From Thalassospira sp. MCCC 1A01148 (lineage in GTDB: Bacteria > Pseudomonadota > Alphaproteobacteria > Rhodospirillales > Thalassospiraceae), in the NCBI RefSeq assembly GCF_001613795.1, contig NZ_LPVZ01000020.1:124001-188000 (forward strand): 64,000 bases of DNA. The letters run 5' to 3'. The notes under the pieces were generated by a model that was not told the DNA's origin, made no database searches, and was given only the letters and a program-made list of their open reading frames with translations. Below are positions 1-9,548 of the stretch, one piece after another (the stretch's first letter is position 1; every line of letters begins with the position of its first letter). A program made the position numbers and the translations under genes.

Positions 1-97
1 AGATCGCTACCGCCTGCTCGTGCTCGACCTCAGGACGGCGCCTTACCTTGTATTTCTCGTCAAGATAGATACCGGCAATACACTGGTTTTCTGCCAT
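1..97 (-). CDS. UPF0262 family protein, N-terminal part (cut by window edge)
   Basis: The reverse strand reads ATG at 97 followed by 32 residues including YLDEKYKVRRRPEVEHEQAVAI, whose LDE...RRxPEVEHExAVAI pattern is typical of the UPF0262 family of alphaproteobacteria. The family's function is unknown. A purine-rich GGGAGAG stands just before the ATG. The gene lies 43 bases downstream of hisD on the same strand, which is where this family is usually found, so it is probably co-transcribed with hisG-hisD. The C-terminal part lies outside the window. Confidence 0.8.
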   Translation of the reverse strand, partial: MAENQCIAGIYLDEKYKVRRRPEVEHEQAVAI

Positions 98-140
98 GGC
101 TCTCTCCCTGCGGTCCCCTCACACGCTGCATTGCAACAGC

Positions 141-1436
141 TTACATCTGGTTTGACCGGATCGCTACCGAAAGTCCATGTGCCTGCAGACCTTCGCTTTC
201 TGCAAGGGCGATTGCCGCCGGTCCGATCTTTGCCAGACTTTCGGGTGTGCACTTGATCAGCGATGACCGCTTGATGAAGTCCAGAACCCCAAGGCCGGAC
301 GAGAACCGCGCCGAACGCGCCGTTGGCAGCACATGGTTCGGCCCGGCAACATAGTCGCCAATGGCTTCGGGGGTGTAACGGCCCAGGAAAATCGCACCGG
401 CATGGTGAATCTCTTCTGCCAGTGCATCCGGGTCGTCGACCGCCAGCTCCAGATGTTCCGGTGCGATCCGATCCACAAGGGCCGGAGCCTGCGACAGATT
501 TTCGACCAAAACAATTGCACCAAAGTCGCGCCAGCTTGCGCCCGCGATTTCTGCACGCGGCAGGGTTTCCAGATGCACATCAATCGCCACCTGCACCTGA
601 TCGGCAAAACCTGCGTCATCCGTGATGAGGATGGATTGCGCCACCGGATCATGTTCGGCCTGCGACAACAGGTCGGCGGCCACCCAGCTTGGATCGTTGC
701 TGCCATCGGCAACGACGAGAATTTCAGAAGGCCCGGCAATCATGTCGATACCGACCTGACCAAATACGCGGCGTTTTGCGGCCGCGACGAACGCGTTTCC
801 GGGACCAACGATCTTGTCGACAGGCTTGATGGTGTCCGTACCATAGGCAAGCGCCGCAATCGCCTGTGCGCCGCCAATCCGGTAAATCTCGTCAACGCCG
901 GCAATACGGGCGGCGGCCAGAACCAGCGGGTTCATTTTGTTATCGGGGGTCGGCACCACCATGACAAGGCGCTCAACGCCGGCAACCTTTGCCGGAATGG
1001 CATTCATCAGAACCGACGACGGATAGGATGCCAGACCACCCGGCACATAAAGACCTGCCGCAGATACGGCACGCCAGCGCCAGCCCAGCTCAACGCCGCT
1101 TTCATCGGTGTAACGTTCATCGGTGGGCATTTGCTTTTCGTGATAGGCACGAATGCGCGTTGCGGCCAGTTCCAGCGACTTCAGAAGGTCTGCATCAATC
1201 TCGCCTATGGCCGCATCAACTTCGGCGGCGGTTACCGCCATGCCTGAAGCGTCGATATTCAGGCGGTCAAAGCGATTGGTATATTCACAAACCGCTTCGT
1301 CACCACGTGTGCGAACATCATCGATAATATTGGCAACGGCCGCATCGACATCTGCATCGGATTCCCGCTTCATGCCCAGAAGCTTGACGAAATCTTCCTC
1401 AAAACTTGCGTCAGTAGTGGAAAGCTTAAGCGGCAT
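141..1436 (-). CDS. hisD: Histidinol dehydrogenase
   Basis: This 431-residue protein has the usual length of HisD, the zinc enzyme that oxidises L-histidinol twice with NAD to give L-histidine, the last step of histidine synthesis in the cytoplasm. The family signature is present ([13 protein letters not shown], then [32 protein letters not shown]). The catalytic Glu-His pair sits in APEHLE, and a conserved C-terminal GPNHVLPT is seen. The frame is open upstream to 1502, but the ATG at 1436 begins the conserved MPLKLSTTD and overlaps the end of hisG by 11 bases, which points to translational coupling. Confidence 0.97.
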   Translation of the reverse strand: MPLKLSTTDASFEEDFVKLLGMKRESDADVDAAVANIIDDVRTRGDEAVCEYTNRFDRLNIDASGMAVTAAEVDAAIGEIDADLLKSLELAATRIRAYHEKQMPTDERYTDESGVELGWRWRAVSAAGLYVPGGLASYPSSVLMNAIPAKVAGVERLVMVVPTPDNKMNPLVLAAARIAGVDEIYRIGGAQAIAALAYGTDTIKPVDKIVGPGNAFVAAAKRRVFGQVGIDMIAGPSEILVVADGSNDPSWVAADLLSQAEHDPVAQSILITDDAGFADQVQVAIDVHLETLPRAEIAGASWRDFGAIVLVENLSQAPALVDRIAPEHLELAVDDPDALAEEIHHAGAIFLGRYTPEAIGDYVAGPNHVLPTARSARFSSGLGVLDFIKRSSLIKCTPESLAKIGPAAIALAESEGLQAHGLSVAIRSNQM

Positions 1437-2085
1437 TGAGTACCTCGGAAAAACGGTCGATCCAGGGCTGGATATCAGTCGGGCGGGTTTTGAGCGCTGC
1501 ACGATTGACGATCAAACGCGATGTCACATCGGCAACATGTTCGATTTCACGCAAACCATTGGCCTTGAGCGTATTACCCGTCGAAACAAGGTCAACGATA
1601 CGACGGCACAGGCCAAGTGTCGGTGCCAGCTCCATCGCGCCATTTAGTTTGATGCATTCGGCCTGTACACCGCGTTTGGCGAAATGGGTGCGCGTAATGT
1701 TCGGGTATTTGGTTGCCACACGAACGTGCGACCAGCGCGACGGATCATCGCCTTCAATCATTTCTTCGGGTTCGGCAACAGCAATCCGGCAATGACCGAT
1801 ATTAAGATCAAGCGGCGCATAGATATCCGGATAGTCAAATTCCATCAGGACATCGTTACCACAGACACCGATATGGGCCGCGCCAAAAGCCACGAAGGTT
1901 GCGACGTCAAAGCTGCGCACACGAATGATATCAATATGCGGATGGTTGGTGGCAAACCGAAGAGCACGGGATTTCGGATCATCAAATGCTGCTTCAGGTT
2001 CGATCCCGGCGGATCGTACCAGCGGCATCACCTCGTCAAGAATGCGCCCCTTGGGCAGGGCAAGCACCAGCTTTTCGTCACTCAT
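1426..2085 (-). CDS. hisG: ATP phosphoribosyltransferase, short form
   Basis: HisG condenses ATP and PRPP in the first committed step of histidine synthesis. The protein begins [19 protein letters not shown], the typical HisG start, and at 219 residues it is the short form, which lacks the C-terminal regulatory domain and in known cases needs the HisRS-like subunit HisZ. No hisZ is seen in this window. The later [17 protein letters not shown] contains the conserved PRPP-binding segment. The ATG at 2085 is preferred to a TTG one codon upstream. It follows murA by 45 bases and overlaps hisD, so the two his genes probably share an operon. Confidence 0.96.
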   Translation of the reverse strand: MSDEKLVLALPKGRILDEVMPLVRSAGIEPEAAFDDPKSRALRFATNHPHIDIIRVRSFDVATFVAFGAAHIGVCGNDVLMEFDYPDIYAPLDLNIGHCRIAVAEPEEMIEGDDPSRWSHVRVATKYPNITRTHFAKRGVQAECIKLNGAMELAPTLGLCRRIVDLVSTGNTLKANGLREIEHVADVTSRLIVNRAALKTRPTDIQPWIDRFSEVLNAA

Positions 2086-2130
2086 CAATCAGTCGCCTTA
2101 CGCGTTTTTCAGTTATCCGGTGGTCAAAAA

Positions 2131-3423
2131 TCAGGCGGGAACCCGGACACGTTCGATCTGCGCCCCACAGGAGCTAAGTTTTTCTTCAAGCCGCTCATAA
2201 CCGCGGTCCAGATGGTAAACACGGTTAATAACCGTCTCACCTTCGGCTGCCAAGCCTGCAAGCACCATCGAAACGGAGGCACGAAGATCAGTTGCCATAA
2301 CTTCGGCACCGGAAAGCTTCGCACTGCCGCGCACAATCGCCGAACGACCATGCACGTTAACATCCGCGCCCATACGGCTGAGTTCCGGGACATGCATGAA
2401 GCGGTTTTCAAAAATTGTTTCGGTGATCATGGATGCACCGTTGGCCACCGACATCAGCGCCATGAACTGCGCCTGCATATCGGTCGGGAAACCGGGATAG
2501 GGTTCGGTCATGACATCGACGCCCTTAAGCGTCGCGCGGTTGCCACGGACCTTCATGCCGTCTTCGGTCTCTTCGATTTCAACACCTGCTGCCCGCATGG
2601 CGTCAACAAGGCTGTCGATCAGCTCAAGGCGCGTGCCGGTAAGTTCGATTTCGCCACCGGTGATGGCGGCGGCAATCGCGTAGGTGCCGGTTTCGATACG
2701 ATCCGGCACAACTGAATATTCCGCACCATGCAGGCGCGGCTTACCGGTGACCTTCAGGGTGTCAGTACCGATGCCTTCGATTTCGGCACCCATGGCGACA
2801 AGACAATGGGCCAGGTCGGAAACTTCGGGTTCACGCGCCGCATTGCCAATCGTTACAACACCATCGGCAAGCGATGCGGCCATCAGGGCATTTTCCGTCG
2901 CGCCGACCGAAACCTGCGGGAACAGGATGTGCCCACCTTTAAGGCCCTCGGGTGCACGGGCTTCGATGTAACCCTCCGTCAGGTGAATTTCTGCGCCCAT
3001 GGCTTCCAGCGCCTTAAGATGCAGATCAACCGGGCGGTTACCAATCGCACATCCACCAGGAAGCGACACACGCGCAACACCGCAGCGTGCGACAATCGGC
3101 CCCAGTACCAGAACAGAGGCGCGCATTTTGCGCACCAGATCGTATGGCGCCGTGGTCGAGGTGATTTCCTTGGCAGTCATTTCCAGAACGCGACCATTGT
3201 GCCCACCATTGGGTGCATGCCCGTTCAGATGTAACGCCACACCATGCTGTGCCAGAAGGTTGGCCATCGAGGTGATGTCTGCCAGATGCGGCAGGTTCGA
3301 TAACGTCAGCGTTTCATCTGTCAGCAGGGCTGCTGCCATCAAGGGCAAAGCCGCGTTCTTGGCCCCGCCGATTGCAATTTTGCCCTGCAGCCGGCGACCA
3401 CCGGAAATCTTGATCTTGTCCAT
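2131..3423 (-). CDS. murA: UDP-N-acetylglucosamine 1-carboxyvinyltransferase
   Basis: MurA transfers enolpyruvate from PEP to UDP-GlcNAc, the first committed step of peptidoglycan precursor synthesis in the cytoplasm. The protein has 430 residues, normal for the family. Lys22-Asn23 in GGAKNAALP and the fosfomycin-target Cys125 in [14 protein letters not shown] are in place, so the enzyme should be active and fosfomycin-sensitive at the active site. The start is an ATG at 3423. It lies between dcd and hisG on the same strand; a murA-his arrangement is common in alphaproteobacteria. Confidence 0.98.
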   Translation of the reverse strand: MDKIKISGGRRLQGKIAIGGAKNAALPLMAAALLTDETLTLSNLPHLADITSMANLLAQHGVALHLNGHAPNGGHNGRVLEMTAKEITSTTAPYDLVRKMRASVLVLGPIVARCGVARVSLPGGCAIGNRPVDLHLKALEAMGAEIHLTEGYIEARAPEGLKGGHILFPQVSVGATENALMAASLADGVVTIGNAAREPEVSDLAHCLVAMGAEIEGIGTDTLKVTGKPRLHGAEYSVVPDRIETGTYAIAAAITGGEIELTGTRLELIDSLVDAMRAAGVEIEETEDGMKVRGNRATLKGVDVMTEPYPGFPTDMQAQFMALMSVANGASMITETIFENRFMHVPELSRMGADVNVHGRSAIVRGSAKLSGAEVMATDLRASVSMVLAGLAAEGETVINRVYHLDRGYERLEEKLSSCGAQIERVRVPA

Positions 3424-3504
3424 TCAGTCCTCTTTGTGCTGTGCGCATTGGCACAGCAAACGCGTGTCTCGGTGGTTCACCACCAGATTTGTGCCATCCC
3501 TTTA

Positions 3505-4059
3505 TCACAGGCGCGGCAATGTGACACCTTTTTGGCCCATATATTTCCCTGCACGGTCCGCATAGGAGGTATCGCATTCACTTTCCGCCTTAAGGAAGAT
3601 GAACTGACAGGCCCCTTCATTGGCATAAATGCGCGCCGGAAGCGGTGTTGTATTGGAAAACTCAAGCGTCACATGCCCTTCCCATTCGGGTTCAAGCGGC
3701 GTGACATTGACGATGATGCCACAACGGGCATAAGTCGATTTCCCCAAACAGATCACCAGCGTATCGCGCGGGATACGGAAATATTCCACGGTGCGCGCCA
3801 GGGCAAAACTGTTGGGCGGGATCACGCAGACGTCGGTCTGGCGATTGACAAACCCGTCATCGGAAAATTCCTTGGGATCGACGATGGCCGAGTCGACATT
3901 GGTGAAAATCTTGAACTCGTCAGCGACGCGTGCGTCATAGCCGTACGAGCTGACACCATAGGAAATCACACCATCGCGTTTGAAACCGTCGACAAACGGT
4001 TCGATCATACCTTTTTCCTGCGCCATCTGGCGTATCCAGTGATCCGGTCTTACCGACAT
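3505..4059 (-). CDS. dcd: dCTP deaminase
   Basis: The 184-residue protein matches Dcd, which deaminates dCTP to dUTP for thymidylate synthesis. It begins [19 protein letters not shown] and carries the core signature [24 protein letters not shown], whose Arg and catalytic Glu (in PEWEGH) are conserved, followed by GACQFIFL. The open frame extends to 4107, but the ATG at 4059 has AGGGGTG eight bases upstream and begins the conserved sequence. It stands 81 bases before murA on the same strand. Confidence 0.97.
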   Translation of the reverse strand: MSVRPDHWIRQMAQEKGMIEPFVDGFKRDGVISYGVSSYGYDARVADEFKIFTNVDSAIVDPKEFSDDGFVNRQTDVCVIPPNSFALARTVEYFRIPRDTLVICLGKSTYARCGIIVNVTPLEPEWEGHVTLEFSNTTPLPARIYANEGACQFIFLKAESECDTSYADRAGKYMGQKGVTLPRL

Positions 4060-4189
4060 AGTGCCACCCCTGTTTTTGCGAAAATCCCAACCACGTTCAG
4101 CACCCAAGGTTTTACCCGCCCGCTGGCCTCAAGATCAACCAAACGATGCACGCGTCCATCAAAGCGAAGGTGAAAAATGACGCGCGTGA

Positions 4190-4351
4190 TCAGTCCTCAG
4201 ATTTTTCGTCTGCGGCCGAAGCTTTGGGATCGCTTTTGCGTGAGCGTTGCTGTTGCTTGCGCTTGGCCAGGTTGGCACGCAGGGCTTCGGCTTCGCGTTT
4301 TAAACGTTCCTCGTTTACGGCCGGACGCATGTCAGATTTCTTGGCAGTCAT
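4190..4351 (-). CDS. Small basic conserved-looking protein, 53 residues
   Basis: A short frame from ATG 4349-4351 to TGA 4190-4192 encodes 53 residues: MTAKKSDMRPAVNEERLKRE, then a charged helix ALRANLAKRKQQQRSRKS and an acidic tail. The LRANLxRRKxQ pattern is one I know from small alphaproteobacterial proteins encoded near murA or dcd; their function is not known to me. The sequence is rich in Lys, Arg, Glu and Gln, has no membrane segment, and is predicted helical. It is co-oriented with dcd, 130 bases upstream of it. No strong ribosome binding site is visible, and Met8 is an alternative start. Confidence 0.6.
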   Translation of the reverse strand: MTAKKSDMRPAVNEERLKREAEALRANLAKRKQQQRSRKSDPKASAADEKSED

Positions 4352-4552
4352 GGTGCAATCAAAGTTCCGTCAGATTTATGCGGGTTTGAGCGATTGGCCT
4401 GTTATAAAACAGCGCGCGAAAAATTACAGCCGATCTTGACGAAAACAGGGCGAAAAGGCCTGCGACGGGAACAATCGAAAAACTTCGCATAATTCAGGCT
4501 TGACCAATTGCAGATACGTGGCCTATAACCCGCCCGCACCGCAAGGGCTCAT

Positions 4553-4627
4553 GCTGCTGTAGCTCAGGGGTAGAGCACTCCCTTGGTAAGGGAGAGGCCG
4601 GGAGTTCAAATCTCCCCAGCAGCACCA
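4553..4627 (+). tRNA. tRNA-Thr(GGT), copy 1
   Basis: The 75-base cloverleaf has acceptor arms GCTGCTG and CAGCAGC, a D arm GCTCAGGGGTAGAGC, anticodon loop TTGGTAA (anticodon GGT), TpsiC arm with GTTCAAATC, discriminator A and an encoded CCA end. The body resembles E. coli tRNA-Thr(GGT). Confidence 0.97.
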
Positions 4628-4654
4628 TTGCCCATCGGTCAGCCTGTTTATCGG

Positions 4655-4729
4655 GCTGCTGTAGCTCAGGGGTAGAGCACTCCCTTGGTAAGGGAGAGGC
4701 CGGGAGTTCAAATCTCCCCAGCAGCACCA
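4655..4729 (+). tRNA. tRNA-Thr(GGT), copy 2
   Basis: This copy is identical base for base to the tRNA gene at 4553-4627, 27 bases downstream, with encoded CCA. Both copies are probably processed from one transcript. Confidence 0.97.
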
Positions 4730-4771
4730 TTTTCCAATCTATCCCGCTTTTACACGCAAACGACTACTGCG

Positions 4772-6361
4772 CTACATTAGGTAGTTGATGGTAAAAAAGC
4801 GCATTCTGTGAAGTGCGCTTACAAGTATGCTGATAGCCAGCAGCGGAATAAGGACAGTTGGGCACCCAATCGCCCACAAGTAAGTCTCCCTGCCAGCATT
4901 CAAAAGTGCAAGACCAAAGTCCTTACGTCGATCAATGATCTCAATAGCCGTGGCGCCAAATATGGTTCCGACCAGCATCGTTGTTACGGCCAAGCCTCCT
5001 GACAGTCCCGGCGATTTTCCGTCGACAAAGAAAAAATACACAAACACAAAGAAACCGGCGAGAACGGCATCTGAATACGACTTTTCCCAGCGACCACGAA
5101 GTTTTGCGAACAAACCAACCAAAGCAATGGCGGTCAAAGAACTGAAAATGATAAGGTCGAAGGCCTGCAAATCAAGCAAGTCCCGATAGCCCCATAGCAA
5201 CGGCATCAACATTCCCAAAACCCATGCCAGAAGGGCTATAAACAGAAGAAAAACTGCATTGTAGACCACCGAACAAACGTACGCAGTTAAGCTGTAAGAA
5301 AAATCGGCAGATCGTGTCGGACCGCTACCTTTGTGCTGGAACTGGAGAGCAGCGGAAAAACAGGCAAACGTGAAAACAAAAAACAATGCGTCTGAAATTA
5401 TCGCCCCCAGAAGAATCACCGGAAGCATTAGATAAACCAACACATAACACAACTTTTTGTGACTTTCGCGTCGACTGCGTCCTTCGGTCTCAAGTATCCG
5501 GGCCAGCAAAAGAGGAAGGGACAAGCCCCCCAGCAAGGTCAACAAGAACCCAATATGACCCAACTCGACCCTGTCGCCAATGAGACCGATCAGAACCAAT
5601 AAGAAAACGAATGATTGCTTTCGCCAATAGAGATTTTGGCTATTCACGGGGCGGAAAATCGCGTGGGACAAACTTGCCTGCGTTGAGACCCATGCAAGGG
5701 CACGTCTTTTGAATTTGTATCCAAGTTCGATTTGGTCTGCTCGCCACGCCAACAAACATATCGGAAACATAATAAAGAAAACCGCAGACAGTGGCAACCA
5801 TGCGCCTTCCTGGCTCAACCAATAAGCCGATACATACAACGGCACATTCCAATCATCCCCAAGTAAGACTTCTGCAACGACAGGCACAGTCAAACAAAGA
5901 GCAATGAACAGGAGTATTCTTTTCGCGTAAAGTCTTCGAGTCAGTTGGATGAAAAGGCAGCTGAGAACAATTGAAAGCCATAACCACGAAAGGTCCACTT
6001 CGTTCATGGAAGAAGGGAAATCCTGTATCAGTTGATACCAAAGCAATGCTGCGGCAATACAGCCAACCAGACCATACAAGGCATCTCGCCGGGTGGGATG
6101 AGTTGAAAACGAATAGAACCAGAAGCCCAATATCAATGAAAAGGTAAAACCAAAAACACTTACGGTTGCCGAGTGTGATCGCCCCAAAAGAACATCGGTC
6201 CAATTAATATCGAACGCGTGCAATATGCCTGCGCCCTCAATAACGGCACAGATGGTCCAAAAAACCGACAAACTGGCAAAGAAACCTGACGTGAATTTGT
6301 GGGCCGGTTTGCCCAGCCATAAAGATGCTTTGTCTGTATGTGAGCTCGTTTTCGAACGCAT
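4772..6361 (-). CDS. Orphan polytopic membrane protein of unknown family
   Basis: The 529-residue product is almost entirely hydrophobic, with about 14 to 16 likely membrane-spanning segments from near residue 28 to the C-terminus and short charged loops (for example GRSHSAT, THPTRRDAL, LETEGRSRRESHKK). I do not recognise the family; no transporter, glycosyltransferase or polymerase signature is evident. A DUF4153-like membrane protein was considered but its hallmark sequences are missing. The ATG at 6361 is preceded by AGGTGG at good spacing and is preferred to a TTG at 6409. The gene looks more AT-rich than its neighbours, lies convergent to the tRNA-Thr pair and has no co-oriented partner, which suggests an acquired gene. 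Confidence 0.75.
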   Translation of the reverse strand: MRSKTSSHTDKASLWLGKPAHKFTSGFFASLSVFWTICAVIEGAGILHAFDINWTDVLLGRSHSATVSVFGFTFSLILGFWFYSFSTHPTRRDALYGLVGCIAAALLWYQLIQDFPSSMNEVDLSWLWLSIVLSCLFIQLTRRLYAKRILLFIALCLTVPVVAEVLLGDDWNVPLYVSAYWLSQEGAWLPLSAVFFIMFPICLLAWRADQIELGYKFKRRALAWVSTQASLSHAIFRPVNSQNLYWRKQSFVFLLVLIGLIGDRVELGHIGFLLTLLGGLSLPLLLARILETEGRSRRESHKKLCYVLVYLMLPVILLGAIISDALFFVFTFACFSAALQFQHKGSGPTRSADFSYSLTAYVCSVVYNAVFLLFIALLAWVLGMLMPLLWGYRDLLDLQAFDLIIFSSLTAIALVGLFAKLRGRWEKSYSDAVLAGFFVFVYFFFVDGKSPGLSGGLAVTTMLVGTIFGATAIEIIDRRKDFGLALLNAGRETYLWAIGCPTVLIPLLAISILVSALHRMRFFTINYLM

Positions 6362-6480
6362 CCCTGCCACCTGCAATCTGAAGTTGTTCAGATAATCGAA
6401 GACAGGCAATGAACCTGCAACGAAAAAGTGGTCAGCTCGAAACTATGAATTCACGGTTACAGTTCAAACCTCTGGGCCGT

Positions 6481-7512
6481 TCATCCGTAGAAACGGCGAT
6501 ACCATTCCACGAAATTGCCAATACCGGTTTCAATTGAAGTGGCTGGTTTGAAACCGACGGCATCGGTCAGCGCATCAACATCGGCATAGGTTGCCGGAAC
6601 GTCGCCATCCTGCATCGGCAGCATGTTTTTCTCTGCCGTTTTGCCAAGCGCCTTCTCGATCGTTTCGATCATATACATCAGCTCCACCGGGTTGTTATTG
6701 CCGATATTAAACACCCGATAAGGTGCCGAGCTGGTTGCGGGATCGGGCTTGGCCGAGTTCCAGTCCGGGTTCGGCTGGGCGACCGTCGAAATGCAGCGAT
6801 AGACCCCTTCGACGATATCATCGATATATGTGAAGTCGCGGCGCATCCTGCCTTCGTTAAAGACATTGATCGGCTTGCCTTCAAGTATCGCCTTGGTGAA
6901 CAGGAACAACGCCATATCCGGGCGTCCCCAAGGACCGTAAACCGTAAAGAAACGAAGGCCGGTGGTCGGCAAGCGATAGAGATGGCTGTAGGTATGGGCC
7001 ATCAGTTCATTGGCTTTTTTCGATGCCGCATACAAGCTTATCGGATGATCGACATTGTGATGAACGGAGAACGGCATTTCCGTATTCATGCCATAGACCG
7101 AGCTGCTGGATGCGTAAACAAGATGCTTCACATTGTTGTGGCGACATCCTTCGAGGATATTGGTGAAGCCAACAAGATTGGCATCGATATAGGCATGCGG
7201 ATTTTCAATCGAGTAGCGTACCCCTGCCTGAGCGGCCAGATTGACCACATAGGTCGGCTTTTCAGTGGCGAACAGATCGGCTATGCCTTCGCGGTTTTCG
7301 AGGTCCATTCGGACGAACTTGTAACCGGGCTTGCCTTCCAGCCGTGCAAGGCGCGCTTCCTTGAGGTTCACGTCATAATAGTCATTGACGTTATCAAGCC
7401 CGACAACGGTCGCCCCTTGTTCCAGCAATTTCAGGCAAAGATGGGAACCGATAAAACCGGCAGCACCGGTGACGAGTACTTTTTCATCGGCCGGAATGAT
7501 AAAGTCGGACAT
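6481..7512 (-). CDS. UDP-glucuronate 4-epimerase (SDR family)
   Basis: The 343-residue protein is an extended short-chain dehydrogenase. The NAD-binding GAAGFIGSH is at residues 16-23, followed by the adenine-side LDNVNDYYD, the SSSSVYG strand, the catalytic YAASK, and [13 protein letters not shown]. The combination of [18 protein letters not shown] and [14 protein letters not shown] is characteristic of UDP-glucuronate 4-epimerases, which make UDP-galacturonate for LPS or capsule. The ATG at 7512 begins [16 protein letters not shown]; longer starts give an unlikely N-terminus. It lies alone, some 6 kb from the glycosyltransferase operon it probably serves. Confidence 0.9.
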   Translation of the reverse strand: MSDFIIPADEKVLVTGAAGFIGSHLCLKLLEQGATVVGLDNVNDYYDVNLKEARLARLEGKPGYKFVRMDLENREGIADLFATEKPTYVVNLAAQAGVRYSIENPHAYIDANLVGFTNILEGCRHNNVKHLVYASSSSVYGMNTEMPFSVHHNVDHPISLYAASKKANELMAHTYSHLYRLPTTGLRFFTVYGPWGRPDMALFLFTKAILEGKPINVFNEGRMRRDFTYIDDIVEGVYRCISTVAQPNPDWNSAKPDPATSSAPYRVFNIGNNNPVELMYMIETIEKALGKTAEKNMLPMQDGDVPATYADVDALTDAVGFKPATSIETGIGNFVEWYRRFYG

Positions 7513-7746
7513 GCGCGTCAGAATTCCTGATTGAATCACACTTTGGGACGCTTGCTGCGCCACTGGAACGTTTGGAATTTCTGATACCAGCAAGGGTACA
7601 CATGCGCAAGCCATCAACCGCCACAATATGCGTGCGAGATGGTGGAAATCAGACCCTGAATCGTAATCCGAGACTCAAGACAGCTTTTCTGGTATCGTAT
7701 GCTTCTTTTCCATTTCGGTTTTGAACGTAATACGACGTAGCGACAG

Positions 7747-8490
7747 ATGATTTCAGCAGGTCAAACCATAGCCAATCCAAATGGAGGCGGACTGGGCGTT
7801 ATCCTGAATGTTCGGGAAATCGCGCAAACCGCTGATGGGCGTGTGCTGGCTGAGTATGAAGCTGTCCAACTTCAACGCCAAGGCGGCAACGCCACAAACC
7901 AGTCACCCTATTCTGTCGCAGGTTCCGGGTCGGACAGTGCACGTAAGCGCATTGTTGATCCGCGCACACTGACCGAAGCACAGGCTGTTGCCGGTGGGGT
8001 AAGCCGCGCGGAATACCGCGAAGCTGTGGAAGCCAACGAAAAGAATAACAGCTCGCAAGGCAACAATTCAGCCGGCCGTGACCTCGACACGGCAGAGGAA
8101 GCTGTGGTTAATCAACTCCGGGCCCGTGATTCTGCTGTACGCCAAGAAGAAGAAGCTCATGCAGCGGCAGCCGGTCCATATGGCTCCGCACCGCAATATA
8201 CCTATCAGGTTGGACCAGATGGCAACGCCTATGCTATTGGTGGACATGTTGATGTCAGCGTTTCTGTTTCCGGCACTGCAGCAGATCGCGACCGGGCGCT
8301 GGCCACATTGCAAAATGCGGCACTCGCACCCAACGCACCGTCAGGAGCCGACATGGCTGCTTTCCGGCAGGCCAGCCTGCAAAGAGCAACCGCTGATGGT
8401 ATGGAAATAAACGGTACTACCAAAGAATCCGCAGAAGTCGATGAGACATCTCGTAACGGCGCACGACAGAACCTTTCAATCACTGTCTAA
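7747..8490 (+). CDS. SprA-like putative metalloprotease family protein with degenerate zinc motif
   Basis: The 247-residue protein resembles the SprA-related (CJM1_0395) family. The family core is seen at residues 120-205: VVNQLRARDSAVR, AHAAAAGPYGSAPQYTYQ, VGPDGNAYAIGGHVDVSVSV, and later AALAPNAPSGADMAAF. Family members usually carry HExxH directly after the RDxxVR segment; here the corresponding residues 134-138 read EEEAH, so the first His is replaced by Glu. This predicts loss of classical zinc hydrolase activity or a different role. No signal peptide is visible. It is divergent from the epimerase across a 234-base gap. The ATG at 7747 lacks a clear ribosome binding site. Confidence 0.7.
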   Translation: MISAGQTIANPNGGGLGVILNVREIAQTADGRVLAEYEAVQLQRQGGNATNQSPYSVAGSGSDSARKRIVDPRTLTEAQAVAGGVSRAEYREAVEANEKNNSSQGNNSAGRDLDTAEEAVVNQLRARDSAVRQEEEAHAAAAGPYGSAPQYTYQVGPDGNAYAIGGHVDVSVSVSGTAADRDRALATLQNAALAPNAPSGADMAAFRQASLQRATADGMEINGTTKESAEVDETSRNGARQNLSITV

Positions 8491-8654
8491 TTTTGCTCTC
8501 ACGGTTCCTTCCAACCCTCTGATATACTATTCAACGTGCGAATGAACACTTACCCTTGCGCCAATGCACCTATTCAGATGGATAGCCACCGAAATCAAAA
8601 ACTATCCTGCCGTTTGACAGGGGCACGGTTTTGTTGAATGCTGCGCTCGCGTCC

Positions 8655-8662
8655 GGGGGGGG
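8655..8662 (+). repeat. G8 homopolymer within a short hairpin
   Basis: Eight consecutive G residues lie inside GCGTCC...GGACGC, so they form the loop and part of the stem of a small hairpin. The tract is about 120 bases upstream of the start of the NarL-type regulator, in the 293-base gap after the SprA-like gene. Homopolymers of this length can slip in replication, but no coding frame crosses it. Confidence 0.6.
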
Positions 8663-8783
8663 ACGCTTGGATTGAAAATATCAGAATCGCGCGAATTCGT
8701 ATCTCTAGTACGGATCGCGTTTCCGGGGCCACTCTTCCCATTTTTGGTAGTGAGCTTTGGACAAGAACAGGTACGGCATAAAA

Positions 8784-9437
8784 ATGAACATCCTGCTAGC
8801 AGACGATCATGACCTCGTCAGAGACGGGATCACTTCCTTCCTAAAACTCGCAGCGCCGGAAGTAGAAGTCGCGCAGGCGAAAGACTTCGCAGAAGCACTT
8901 TCTGTTGTTGATGGTGAAGGCAATGTCGATCTGACAATCCTGGACCTGAACATGCCCGGCATGAATGGATTGTCCGGGTTGACTGTCATGCGCCAGAAGC
9001 ACCCGGAAATTCCGGTCGTCATCCTGTCGGGCTCCGTCAAGCGAAGTGATGTTCTAAACGCGCTGGAACATGGCGCGTCTGGTTATCTGCCAAAAACACT
9101 TTCGGGCAAATCGCTGATCAATGCACTGCGCTTGATACTCTCTGGTGAAAAATACATACCATCTGCCTTGCTGGAAGATGATGGCACACAAATTCGCCCC
9201 GGTGAGATCGATCTCGACGGCCTGGCACCGGACAATCCCTTGCGCCAGCTCACAAATCGTGAACGTGAAGTCCTCGGGCTTCTTACCAAGGGGCTTTCCA
9301 ACAAGGAAATCGCCAAGCAGCTCACCGTTCGGGAAATCACCGTCAAGGTGCACCTGACAGGGATCTTTAAAAAGCTGGGCGCTGCCAACCGCACGCAAGC
9401 GGTTAAAATTGCCATGCAGTTGGGCTGGGAAGCCTGA
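8784..9437 (+). CDS. NarL/LuxR-family response regulator
   Basis: The 217-residue protein has an N-terminal receiver domain (residues 2-120) with acidic pair Asp7-Asp8, phosphoacceptor Asp54 in TILDLNMPGM and the Lys of LPKTLSGK. A LuxR-type helix-turn-helix follows (about 148-212): LTNREREVLGLLTKGLSNKE, then TVKVHLTGIFKKLGAANRTQ. It should bind DNA as a phosphorylation-controlled transcription factor. The ATG at 8784 starts the conserved MNILLADDHD; a TTG at 8757 is less likely. It converges on the hybrid kinase gene at 9549-11513, which is a candidate partner but not proven. Confidence 0.93.
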   Translation: MNILLADDHDLVRDGITSFLKLAAPEVEVAQAKDFAEALSVVDGEGNVDLTILDLNMPGMNGLSGLTVMRQKHPEIPVVILSGSVKRSDVLNALEHGASGYLPKTLSGKSLINALRLILSGEKYIPSALLEDDGTQIRPGEIDLDGLAPDNPLRQLTNREREVLGLLTKGLSNKEIAKQLTVREITVKVHLTGIFKKLGAANRTQAVKIAMQLGWEA

Positions 9438-9467
9438 TCGCAGTCAACACCAGCGACAAAACACGAC

Positions 9468-9495
9468 AAAGCCCGGCTTGCTGCCGGGCTTTTTC
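9468..9495 (+). terminator. Rho-independent terminator after the NarL-type regulator
   Basis: A 9-bp stem AAGCCCGGC/GCCGGGCTT with a 5-base loop is followed by TTTTC. It starts 31 bases after the regulator's stop codon. Confidence 0.88.
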
Positions 9496-9548
9496 TTTGC
9501 GCACATTACTTTATGAGCTTTTCGTGTGGCTCAATCCAGCCTTGACGG

